From GWB1-38-13 sp964608405 (GTDB lineage: Bacteria > Patescibacteriota > Microgenomatia > UBA8517), in contig CAZSNC010000031.1 in assembly GCA_964608405.1 (NCBI GenBank), positions 1 to 7,480 on the forward strand: DNA of 7,480 bases. The letters run 5' to 3'. The notes beneath the pieces were generated by a model, which ran no database searches, was not told where the DNA came from, and saw only the letters and a program-made list of their open reading frames with translations. Shown in pieces: positions 1-6,836 of the stretch. Positions within the stretch are counted from its first letter, which is position 1, and each line of letters opens with the position of its first letter. A program made the translations under genes and the position numbers.

Positions 1-151
1 CCCTCCATAGCAGTTATATATTAATTATTATTTACAATCGTAAAATATTCAATGTCATTACAATACAATATTTGAAATGTTGTAATTCGACTCGTTCAAT
101 CACTTAATATAGGAGCTCGTATTAAGGGAGAAATGGCTACACCCAACTCCA
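1..151. other. AT-rich intergenic region with repeated TTACAA motif
   Basis: No convincing gene is seen here. The stretch is rich in A and T and lies downstream of the minus-strand PhoU-like gene. The motif TTACAA occurs at 32-37 and 58-63 in direct orientation and at 80-85 in inverted orientation (TTGTAA). ATTACAA (57-63) and TTGTAAT (80-86) form a 7-bp inverted repeat with a 16-nt loop, and TTTAC/GTAAA (31-35/40-44) forms a 5-bp one. These could be operator sites for a gene to the left of the window, or chance in AT-rich DNA. No strong terminator with a T tract is visible for the PhoU-like gene. Confidence 0.4.
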
Positions 152-1129
152 TCAATGTTTTCCATACGCATAATTTATGGTTCTAATATCCTCGGCAATA
201 TTTGCCATATAACCTACAATCCTGGAAAAACCTTCATTTAAAACCAGTTGGAAATAACTTCCCGGCACGGTCATATTTTTTATTTTCTCTTTTTCAAATG
301 CCTGAAACCAAGCCAAATACTCCCCTGCTTTATCGATATTCAAAGTCTCCAATTGCTCTTTCAACAAATTAAACTTTTTTGATATTTCCGAAAACATATT
401 CACTTCCTTGTCGGTTAATTTGATAACGCTTCCGTTCTTACAAGTCAAAAAATGTCTGGTGATGCGCACAATGCAATCGGACATCTTTTCTAGTTTAAAA
501 CTGACCATCTCGTAACAATGGAGCTCTGCCAAAGACAGGTCGACTTGCGTATTTACCATATCTGTAATCCATCTGTTAAACTCCCTTAAAATACTCAAGT
601 AAAGTCTAACCACCTCATCATCCCTTTCGATCACATCCAAGGCCAAGTCACGGTTTCCTTGGTTGATATACAAAGCCGTATCTTCAAACATCGACCTTGT
701 TATATTTACCATCCGAACCACTCTTTCCACAACATCTACCCTACTTTCTCCAACAACTCTTTTAAGGATAATTGTGTTGTCTGAACTCTCCAAGTAATCA
801 AAACCCATTAGTTTCCCCACAATCCTTCTGATCCAACGTTTTGTAAGATAGGTAACTTTTGCACATTCGATATTAATTTGTGAAACCCCGGCAATATAAA
901 GGCCGAATATTTGTTGTTCGACATCAACCTCGTCTATATCATCGGCAATCCTTACATAATGAATTTTTGGTTTTACGGCATGAGACGGCACATCGATTAC
1001 AAGCTTCCCGTCTTTTTGATAATAAATTTCAACCGAATCTTTCTCTTTAAGTTTAAAACTTTTAACCCATTCCTTGGGTAAGGTCATTGTCAAACTCTTT
1101 CCTCCGGTTTTTTGCAATCTACGTTGCAT
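152..1129 (-). CDS. PhoU-like regulator with N-terminal AbrB/SpoVT-type DNA-binding domain
   Basis: This 325-residue protein is a fusion. Residues 1-48 form a swapped-hairpin AbrB/SpoVT/MazE-like domain (RRLQKTGGKSLTMTLPKEW, then a Lys-rich strand and VEIYYQKDGKLVI). Residues from about 125 to 320 form a helical PhoU-like domain. PhoU-type acidic motifs of the E/D-x-x-x-D kind are seen at E168-D171/E172 (VIERDDEV) and at E214-x3-D218 (LEKMSD), with a further acidic pair E313-D314 near the C terminus; in PhoU family proteins such motifs bind metal clusters. PhoU proteins modulate phosphate uptake and signalling. The AbrB-PhoU architecture is familiar from archaea and also occurs in CPR bacteria, and it suggests direct transcription control by phosphate or metal state. 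The ATG at 1129 is needed because the AbrB domain begins immediately after it. No Shine-Dalgarno sequence precedes it, and a TATAAT box at 1151-1146 predicts a leader of only about 10 nt. It ends with TGA. It is divergent from the phosphoesterase-like gene. The family call is firm; the regulatory target is inferred. Confidence 0.88.
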   Translation of the reverse strand: MQRRLQKTGGKSLTMTLPKEWVKSFKLKEKDSVEIYYQKDGKLVIDVPSHAVKPKIHYVRIADDIDEVDVEQQIFGLYIAGVSQINIECAKVTYLTKRWIRRIVGKLMGFDYLESSDNTIILKRVVGESRVDVVERVVRMVNITRSMFEDTALYINQGNRDLALDVIERDDEVVRLYLSILREFNRWITDMVNTQVDLSLAELHCYEMVSFKLEKMSDCIVRITRHFLTCKNGSVIKLTDKEVNMFSEISKKFNLLKEQLETLNIDKAGEYLAWFQAFEKEKIKNMTVPGSYFQLVLNEGFSRIVGYMANIAEDIRTINYAYGKH

Positions 1130-1190
1130 ATATATATAAATATATATTATATGTCAAATATATAATAGTCCGTAATTATGGGATAATATA
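1130..1190. promoter_or_regulatory. Divergent promoter region with 8-bp inverted repeat
   Basis: This is the 61-bp gap between the PhoU-like gene and the phosphoesterase-like gene. TATTATAT (1145-1152) and ATATAATA (1160-1167) form a perfect 8-bp inverted repeat with a 7-nt spacer. Each arm contains a consensus TATAAT -10 box: 1161-1166 on the plus strand, and 1151 down to 1146 on the minus strand. They point outward, away from each other. No good -35 box is found at 16-18 nt from either, but the flanks are A/T tracts. A protein bound to the dyad would cover both -10 boxes and so could control both genes together. The AbrB-domain protein encoded next door is an obvious candidate. The dyad is seen directly; promoter activity and the binding protein are inferred, and A/T-only palindromes arise easily by chance. 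Confidence 0.5.
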
Positions 1191-3215
1191 ATGACAGGAA
1201 GAACGACATGTACACGAGAATTACCTATTTACACATTATGTCCCAGAGACTATTACTCAAGAGGTAGCCTTATGGAACGTATCAAAAGAAATCCAAGAGT
1301 TGATAACGATACGGTTGTATCCCTTGTTAATACCTACTTAAAAGCGCGAGAAGAAGTCAAGGTTGCAATTTCCCAATACCGTTCGGAAATAACGGTTAAT
1401 GTTGATCGTAGCGGCCGTCCGTTTAAAATCGTCCACGCGGGAGACACCCATTTTGGACATGACCACTCCAACCCAGACGGACTACCCGAGGCTATAAGAG
1501 AATCAGAAGGTAGCATCCTTGCATTGCACGGCAATATTATCGATTCGGTATCTCCAAAATTTATCAGCACAAACACAATTAAAGTCACACTCGATCTTGA
1601 TGAACAGACAAATGTCGTTTCAAGATTACTGGCAGATAAAGACAGAAACAGGCAGGTTATTCCCATAACCGGACACAGATGTCACGAAGGATGGTCCGTT
1701 AAAAACGCAACCCACGACCCGGCAAAAGATATTGTCAGTAGAGATACCCCTATTCTTTGGCAGGGAGGGCAAATAGTGTTTACAAGAAACGGAGTCCGAT
1801 TGGGTAGTGTTGAGCTTTATCACAACCCTGGCGGCGGTGCCACTAAACAAAGTCCCGAAGGTGCATTAAGAAGAAGGTATAGGGAAACTCCTGCGGACGA
1901 TCCGGATAGACCTACAACACTTGTCAGTGGACATACACACCAGTTGGTTGCTGGACAGGATTGTGTTCATGTACCAAACGATGGAGATACTATCACAAGC
2001 TATGGCATTACGGGAACCTCCAAGGGTACAAAAGAAAAACCGGACACATTTCTCATTTCGCTCGGTGTTCCTCCAAGAAACCAACCCGCCGATGCAGGTA
2101 GCGGTCTTGTAACAATCTGGGAACAATCCGGAAATACAAAAAACAAACTCGATTGCTACCCTGTTGCGGGTTACCAAAGAGCAAGAATATTATTTGATGC
2201 CAAAACGCTATATTTCGACATCAGTAAAAACGATGCGGAGGAAGATCTGCAAAACCAAATCGAAAGATCGGGAAGGTTTAAACAGCCAGAAACAAGATTG
2301 GACAAAAGACAATCGAGAGAAAGGGGAAAAGATTCCGCTTCAGTTTCCGAAGGAAAAAACCCGATTTATAAAAGACTGCAATACGAAATCGACTCCAATC
2401 TCCCAATGATATTTCACTTTATTGGAAATACTAGATTCGGATCAACAACCCTTATGAGGAAACCCCTTGAAAAAATAATGGACGAAATTAACGATAATCC
2501 TTGGGCTTTTTTCACCCTTACAAGACGATTAATAAATACCGACATCCCCGATCGGACGGACCGTAAAGAGGTTCTTGATGCTATGGCAGCATTTTTTGGA
2601 AGAGGTCGAAGAAGACCGCTCGGCATAATGATAACTGACACGTTGACAGAAAAAAAATGGGTTAAGGATATCAAATCCGGCAGTAAGAATGATATGGAGG
2701 TGAGTAAGGGATTCTACCCCGGTGATTATCTTTTTAGGGAAACCGATTTAGAAGGCACCCCCCTGATTGCGCCAGAGTCGGAAATGGTTATAAAGACAAA
2801 AGATGTTAAATATAGTCTCATGTTAAGAGATAAGCTTAGCCATTTCACTTCACTGATTAATCCTGATCACGGACTTACAAGAATTCAGGAAATATGGGGT
2901 TCAAGGTCAGATGCGTTTATTGGCGGACATACGGAAGTTGTCGGGTGGAGAACTTGGATGAGATCATGGGGACAGTTGGAATGTGTCATTCCCGGAGGAT
3001 ATTCGGAATACATCGAAAAAGGTGTCGGAAACAGAGTTGATTATCCACTTGGAGGACAGGGGTTAATTCTTTTCCCAGACAGAAAACTTTTATATAGCTT
3101 CGCCGACGCCGGACAGGGAGAGGAAATGCACCATGCGCTATGGTTCTATTCCGCACTTGACCAACTCGGTATTTTGGACAGAACAAAAGACAAACTCAAA
3201 CCAAAATCCCGCTAA
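1191..3215 (+). CDS. Calcineurin-like metallophosphoesterase with a degenerate second copy of the domain
   Basis: The 674-residue protein has two related halves. Residues about 78-345 carry the calcineurin-like phosphoesterase signature: motif I G84-D-T-H-F-G-H90, motif II H113-G-N-I-I-D118 (usually G-D-x-x-D/E), motif III G161-H-R-C-H-E-G167 (usually G-N-H-D/E), a single His in LYH211NPGG, and motif V G247-H-T-H250. Such enzymes use a two-metal centre to cut phosphate mono- or diesters. The second half (about 405-640) repeats the outline with FIGNTRFGS (411-418) for motif I and IGGHTEVVG (577-585) for motif V, so most metal ligands are gone. A charged linker (about 346-395), rich in Lys, Arg, Asp and Glu, joins the halves. 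There is no signal peptide, so it is probably cytoplasmic. The start is uncertain: ATG 1191 has only a weak GGGA, while ATG 1272 (Met28) follows AAGAGGT with a 7-nt spacer. Substrate is unknown. The superfamily call for the first half is fairly firm; the duplication is my inference from motif order. Confidence 0.8.
   Translation: MTGRTTCTRELPIYTLCPRDYYSRGSLMERIKRNPRVDNDTVVSLVNTYLKAREEVKVAISQYRSEITVNVDRSGRPFKIVHAGDTHFGHDHSNPDGLPEAIRESEGSILALHGNIIDSVSPKFISTNTIKVTLDLDEQTNVVSRLLADKDRNRQVIPITGHRCHEGWSVKNATHDPAKDIVSRDTPILWQGGQIVFTRNGVRLGSVELYHNPGGGATKQSPEGALRRRYRETPADDPDRPTTLVSGHTHQLVAGQDCVHVPNDGDTITSYGITGTSKGTKEKPDTFLISLGVPPRNQPADAGSGLVTIWEQSGNTKNKLDCYPVAGYQRARILFDAKTLYFDISKNDAEEDLQNQIERSGRFKQPETRLDKRQSRERGKDSASVSEGKNPIYKRLQYEIDSNLPMIFHFIGNTRFGSTTLMRKPLEKIMDEINDNPWAFFTLTRRLINTDIPDRTDRKEVLDAMAAFFGRGRRRPLGIMITDTLTEKKWVKDIKSGSKNDMEVSKGFYPGDYLFRETDLEGTPLIAPESEMVIKTKDVKYSLMLRDKLSHFTSLINPDHGLTRIQEIWGSRSDAFIGGHTEVVGWRTWMRSWGQLECVIPGGYSEYIEKGVGNRVDYPLGGQGLILFPDRKLLYSFADAGQGEEMHHALWFYSALDQLGILDRTKDKLKPKSR
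1259..1265 (+). promoter_or_regulatory. Ribosome binding site favouring the internal start at 1272
   Basis: AAGAGGT ends 6 nt before the ATG at 1272 (7 nt counted from the last G), which is good Shine-Dalgarno geometry. The upstream ATG at 1191 has only GGGA at 1180-1183. If the 1272 start is used, the protein is 647 residues. The 27 residues lost are not part of the phosphoesterase fold, which begins near residue 78. Confidence 0.5.
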
Positions 3216-3281
3216 TTCGGATCTTTCAAACCCGGTCTTTTCCCCTTGGAATATAACCTGCTTCGTGCAAAAATAGGCAAT

Positions 3282-3623
3282 ATGGTCAGATATAAAGAAT
3301 ATGTTAAAAAGATGATTGATGAAAATCGGGATCTTTTTGATGAATTTCGTGTAATACACGATAAATACTCATTGGAAAACGAAAAACACCAATCGGAATT
3401 AAACCGTATTGGTGAAAAGGTTCAGGAAGTAATCAAGGAGTACGAAAACCGTGTATGTGCAAATACCGAACGGAGTTTCTCCCAATATTCCGCAAACCTG
3501 GCTGAAAAATTTCAAAATGAAATACGCGGCATTTTCCCGATGATTGACTTTATCGGTGTAAAAGTTACCTCCACACGGACGGTAAAATCTCCCGATGCGT
3601 TTGTGATTAAGAAATTGCTGTAA
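3282..3623 (+). CDS. Small alpha-helical conserved hypothetical protein (113 aa)
   Basis: The product is 113 residues and mostly predicted helix: a charged N-terminal half (MVRYKEYVKKMIDEN, then IHDKYSLE...GEKVQEVIKEYENR), a Ser/Asn-containing turn, an amphipathic helix (LAEKFQNEIRGIFP), and a short C-terminal stretch with IDFIGV and FVIKKLL. It has no transmembrane segment or signal peptide and a single Cys. The reading frame is open back to a TTG at 3246, but the ATG at 3282 is preferred: it is preceded by AGG at about the right distance, and the extra 12 residues do not look like part of the fold. I believe similar short proteins occur in CPR genomes, but I know of no function. It lies 66 bp after the phosphoesterase-like gene and 57 bp before the ABC exporter, on the same strand, so it may be co-transcribed with either. 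Confidence 0.75.
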   Translation: MVRYKEYVKKMIDENRDLFDEFRVIHDKYSLENEKHQSELNRIGEKVQEVIKEYENRVCANTERSFSQYSANLAEKFQNEIRGIFPMIDFIGVKVTSTRTVKSPDAFVIKKLL

Positions 3624-3680
3624 GGGATAAGTGGGTTTAATTTCAAGGAAGCTTGCCGTAAACTTTTAATTAATATCAAT

Positions 3681-5411
3681 ATGTATAAAATACTTAAAAA
3701 TTTTTATTCGTTTGTTTTTAAAAAGAAAGGGTGGGCAATTGTTTTTGTTACACTCATCATTGTCTCCCCCATTGTCGACAGTATCTCGACATACTTTATC
3801 AAATTATTTGTCGATACAATTCCAACTTTTAACGAAAGTTTGATACTGAAAATCCTCGTTATTTTTATGTTGTTTCGCCTTGCCGCAATGGTCATCAATA
3901 CCGCCATGCACCAGGTCGGAGATATCCTAGGCGTTGATGCAAGTGCCAACACGATGTCAACAATCTTCCACCATATACACAAATTAGACTTTGCATTTCA
4001 CAGTTCAAAATCTTCTGGCTCGTTAATTAGTGCGTTTAAAAGAGGAGACGGAGCTTTTTGGAATCTTTTTTTCTCAATCCATTTCAGAATTGTTGACGTG
4101 TTGGTACGTTTCTTTGTACTTTTGTACTTTTTCAAGAACCTTAATCTGCAAATATTTTTTGCGGTCATTATTACCTTTGTCCTTACGCTTCTTGTAACGG
4201 GCGTATTTATCAAATTCAATATCGCAACAAGGCGTAAAGCCAATGAACGCGAAGACGAGATATCGGGAGTAATAGTTGACAATATGATTAATTTCGAAAC
4301 TGTAAAGTTATTCGCCAAAGAGAATTGGGAACAAAGCCGTCTTAATCAAATCCAGGTACTTTGGAAAAAAGCCATCTGGAAATATATCTTCACTTTCAGA
4401 GGATTTGACCTCACCATGGGTGTTCTTATTAACACCAGTTTATTTTTCATCATTTTACACTCCCTAAAACTTACTATTTCGGGAGTATTTTCGGTTGGTG
4501 ATTTTGTCCTTGTGGTGGCATTTTTACAAAGTTTTTTCCCGCAACTGTTTGAACTTGTTTGGGGATTTCGTGATATCGCAAAAAGTTACACCGATATGCA
4601 GAGATATTTCACCTTACTTGATAATAAAATTGAAATCCTCGACCCCGTTAAGCCCATTAAGGTCAAAAACATAAAAGGCGAAATCGATTTTAAGAATGTC
4701 AGTTTTGCATACGATAAAAATAAAAACAAAGCCCTGAAAGAAATCAGTCTAAAAATCAGGCAGGGACAATCCGTCGCATTAATCGGAAGATCGGGTGCCG
4801 GTAAAACATCCTTTACTAAACTCCTGCTTCGTTTTTTTGATCCTGACCACGGGGTAATTACTGTTGACGGGATTGACATCAAAAAATTTACAAAATCCCA
4901 ACTGAGAAGTTATTTCGGTGTAGTTCCCCAGGAACCGGTTCTTTTTAATAACACAATCGGTTACAACATTAAATATGCAAAACCGAACGCTTCCGATGCC
5001 GAAGTAAAAGCGGCGTCCAAAATTGCCAACATTTACGACTTCATACAAACCCTTCCCGACGGCTTCGAAACACAAGTTGGAGAACGCGGAATCAAGCTCT
5101 CCGGCGGTCAAAAGCAACGCCTGGCTATTGCCAGAATGATTCTTTCCGATCCGAAAATCATTATTTTTGACGAAGCAACATCTCAGCTGGATTCGGAATC
5201 GGAAAAATTAATCCAGGAAGCATTCTGGAAAGCCTCCTACGGAAAAACTGTCATTATAATCGCCCACAGGCTTTCAACAATCCAAAAAGCCGACAAGATT
5301 ATTGTTCTTGAAAAAGGGAGAGTTGTTGAAGAAGGCTCACATAAAGACCTTCTTTCAAGAAAAGACAGTCTCTATTCGCACTTTTGGAATCTTCAATTAA
5401 AATCCGAGTAA
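3681..5411 (+). CDS. ABC exporter half-transporter (fused permease and ATPase)
   Basis: The 576-residue protein has the exporter layout. Residues 1-310 hold about six membrane helices (roughly 17-39, 54-74, 124-150, 156-178, 241-262, 265-291). Residues about 334-576 form the ATPase. All nucleotide-binding motifs are intact: Walker A G369-RSGAGKTS377, Q-loop Q417 (VVPQEP), signature LSGGQ 473-477, Walker B IIIFDE with catalytic E498, D-loop SQLD 501-504, and H-loop H529 (IIAHR). The length matches MsbA/LmrA-like type IV exporters, which act as dimers in the inner membrane and move lipids, peptides or drugs outward by ATP hydrolysis. Because the motifs are complete and no partner is adjacent, a homodimer is likely. 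The stretch at 96-125 (HHIHKLDFAFHSSKSSGS) is characteristic of the coupling region in these proteins. Substrate cannot be told. The ATG at 3681 has no clear Shine-Dalgarno. The gene ends 9 bp from the stop of the convergent cluster. Confidence 0.95.
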   Translation: MYKILKNFYSFVFKKKGWAIVFVTLIIVSPIVDSISTYFIKLFVDTIPTFNESLILKILVIFMLFRLAAMVINTAMHQVGDILGVDASANTMSTIFHHIHKLDFAFHSSKSSGSLISAFKRGDGAFWNLFFSIHFRIVDVLVRFFVLLYFFKNLNLQIFFAVIITFVLTLLVTGVFIKFNIATRRKANEREDEISGVIVDNMINFETVKLFAKENWEQSRLNQIQVLWKKAIWKYIFTFRGFDLTMGVLINTSLFFIILHSLKLTISGVFSVGDFVLVVAFLQSFFPQLFELVWGFRDIAKSYTDMQRYFTLLDNKIEILDPVKPIKVKNIKGEIDFKNVSFAYDKNKNKALKEISLKIRQGQSVALIGRSGAGKTSFTKLLLRFFDPDHGVITVDGIDIKKFTKSQLRSYFGVVPQEPVLFNNTIGYNIKYAKPNASDAEVKAASKIANIYDFIQTLPDGFETQVGERGIKLSGGQKQRLAIARMILSDPKIIIFDEATSQLDSESEKLIQEAFWKASYGKTVIIIAHRLSTIQKADKIIVLEKGRVVEEGSHKDLLSRKDSLYSHFWNLQLKSE

Positions 5412-5420
5412 GGGGCGTGT

Positions 5421-5957
5421 TTACTTAAGGTGAACATCAAAATCCAAATTGGGGGGAAGAAGTATCTGTTCTTCAAGTGTCGTGTTTTTCACTTCATTTC
5501 CCAAGACATTTATTCCCTCGTCTATCTTTTTGAAATTTGTGTCCTGTGCATAAATTGACGGTTTGTACTTCTGGTAGGGTGAATAGGTTGGAGTCGGTTC
5601 ATTAACTAAAATATTTGTAATTCTTACAGGAGACTTTCTGATAAACCTTACATATAAAGCACCGACGATCGCAAATACCATTAACAGAAGAAGCAGAAGT
5701 TTTACTACTTTCTTCGGAGTGAGGTTGGTTGTTAAACTTTTAATTTCAAATAGTTTTTCTGTCTGTTTAGCATCGGGGATAATTTTTGCTTCAACCGCCT
5801 TTCCCTCCTCTGGATTCGTCTGAACTGGAGTGTCGGTAGAACTGCTTCTGGTATCTTTTAAAACTCCCTGTAATCTCTCCGTAAAGGTACTACCTTGCTC
5901 AGAAGGCAGTATTTGGGAAGGATTAGCCGTAGTTTCCTGTTTGCTTGTTTTTTGCAT
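5421..5957 (-). CDS. Single-pass membrane protein of unknown function (178 aa)
   Basis: I do not recognise a named family. The protein has a polar, probably disordered N-terminal part rich in Ser, Thr, Gln and Pro (about 1-78), then PKKVVK, one hydrophobic helix (about 87-105, starting with six Leu), RFIRK, and a C-terminal part of about 70 residues. That part has a Pro/Tyr-rich linker (PTPTYSPYQKYKPS) and an acidic region ending in LLPPNLDFDV. The likely topology is N terminus in the cytoplasm and C-terminal part outside, but both flanks of the helix are positive, so this is uncertain. The start ATG follows the upstream stop by 11 bp, which argues for co-transcription and perhaps coupled translation with the secreted protein. 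The Shine-Dalgarno is weak. It is the last gene of the visible minus-strand cluster and converges on the ABC exporter gene. Confidence 0.8.
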   Translation of the reverse strand: MQKTSKQETTANPSQILPSEQGSTFTERLQGVLKDTRSSSTDTPVQTNPEEGKAVEAKIIPDAKQTEKLFEIKSLTTNLTPKKVVKLLLLLLMVFAIVGALYVRFIRKSPVRITNILVNEPTPTYSPYQKYKPSIYAQDTNFKKIDEGINVLGNEVKNTTLEEQILLPPNLDFDVHLK

Positions 5958-5968
5958 AATTTATATAT

Positions 5969-6811
5969 TTATATCTCGCTTTCCGAAACTTTAATTTCTT
6001 TAATTATTTCTTGGGTATACCCAAGCCTTGTGTGAAATACCACCATAGCGTCTTTTAATATCTTAACTGACCCACCGTATGTTACCCTACTTGTTTTTCC
6101 GGACGATTTAAGTATTGACTCGTCCGCTTTAGACAATAAGTTTGTAAACTCGTCATTTTTCAGAGTTATCTCCCCAAACCAGCGGTTGATGATTTCGGTT
6201 TTTGTATCACTTAATTTGTATGCTTCACGCTGTTCGTTCTTTACCTTTTCAGTCAACGAATAAAGGTCGTTAAAAAGAAAATTATACCTTTCAGAGTATT
6301 TTTCGGCCTTTCCTCTGGCAAGATAATACAATCCCTTATACAAATCCGCCTGGAACGAATCGTAACGAGTCAATACTTCAGCAGATTTGATAGAGAGTGT
6401 TTCCGGACTGTCATTTGCCTTGTACAGGGCTTTATGTTCCTCAAGCCACGAAATCTCGGAGTTTAACTTTCCGCTGTACTCACTCTTCCTTTTTTCCGAG
6501 ATAGTTATTGAGCTGTCTTCCATTTTTGAAATGATTGATTTGTAATAATTCACAAGTACCTCGTCGCGTTTAACGAGCATATTCTGCGTATCCTTTTGCA
6601 GGTTCTCTTTGGAGGAAAGGGTTTTATACTGATCATAAAGTTTTTTGGAAAGAATATAAGTATCGTGGGATTTGACGTATTCTTCATATTTTGCACGGTA
6701 ATCAGCATATACCTTTGAAAACTCCTCACGTGTTACGTTTTGTGCATAGGAAAACTTCGAAGAAACAAAAAATAAAACAAGCAAGGATAAAATTCCCAAA
6801 AACTTTTTCAT
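5969..6811 (-). CDS. Secreted alpha-helical (coiled-coil-like) protein with signal peptide
   Basis: From the ATG at 6811 the protein is 280 residues. It begins with a typical signal peptide: MKK, a hydrophobic core rich in Leu, Phe and Val, then SKFSYA, with probable cleavage after Ala23 (SYA|QNV). There is no lipobox Cys, so export as a free or surface-associated protein by Sec and signal peptidase I is expected. The mature part is nearly all charged helix, rich in Lys, Glu, Tyr and Ser, and is likely to form helical bundles or coiled coils. The frame stays open to a TTG at 6832, adding seven residues (translated MDRVLLV) that would mar the signal peptide; ATG 6811 is the better start, with AGGG about 11 nt upstream. 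No named family is recognised. It sits between two membrane-anchored proteins with spacings of 25 bp upstream and 11 bp downstream, so the three probably form one envelope-related operon. Confidence 0.82.
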   Translation of the reverse strand: MKKFLGILSLLVLFFVSSKFSYAQNVTREEFSKVYADYRAKYEEYVKSHDTYILSKKLYDQYKTLSSKENLQKDTQNMLVKRDEVLVNYYKSIISKMEDSSITISEKRKSEYSGKLNSEISWLEEHKALYKANDSPETLSIKSAEVLTRYDSFQADLYKGLYYLARGKAEKYSERYNFLFNDLYSLTEKVKNEQREAYKLSDTKTEIINRWFGEITLKNDEFTNLLSKADESILKSSGKTSRVTYGGSVKILKDAMVVFHTRLGYTQEIIKEIKVSESEI

Positions 6812-6836
6812 AACTAATAATACCCTATCCAAACAA

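Noticed and set aside
126..150. Possible hairpin (GGAG/CTCC and TGG/CCA) just after the PhoU-like stop as a terminator
   Set aside because: The stem is interrupted and short, and no T tract follows on the minus strand.
152..154. TGA recoded as glycine, as in Absconditabacteria and Gracilibacteria
   Set aside because: The PhoU-like protein ends naturally at this TGA and a second stop follows within six codons. No gene in the window needs an in-frame TGA.
133..186. A 17-codon frame starting with ATG at 133, preceded by AGGGAG
   Set aside because: It is very short, overlaps the 3' end of the PhoU-like gene on the opposite strand, and the ribosome-site spacing is only about 2 nt.
1129..1157. 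TTGACA (minus strand, 1157-1152) with TATATA 17 nt downstream as the PhoU-like promoter
   Set aside because: The -10 would overlap the ATG and place transcription start inside the gene, beyond the codon the AbrB domain needs. TATAAT at 1151-1146 is a better candidate.
3624..3680. Promoter for the ABC exporter (TTGCCG at 3653-3658, TAATAT at 3671-3676)
   Set aside because: The two elements are only 12 nt apart, too close for a normal promoter. Read-through from the upstream gene is equally likely.
4779..5117. Long minus-strand frame opposite the ABC ATPase domain, and other antisense frames across 1334-2674 and 3704-4882
   Set aside because: They lie opposite strongly supported coding regions, have low-complexity or implausible compositions and no ribosome sites, and are shadows of the real genes.
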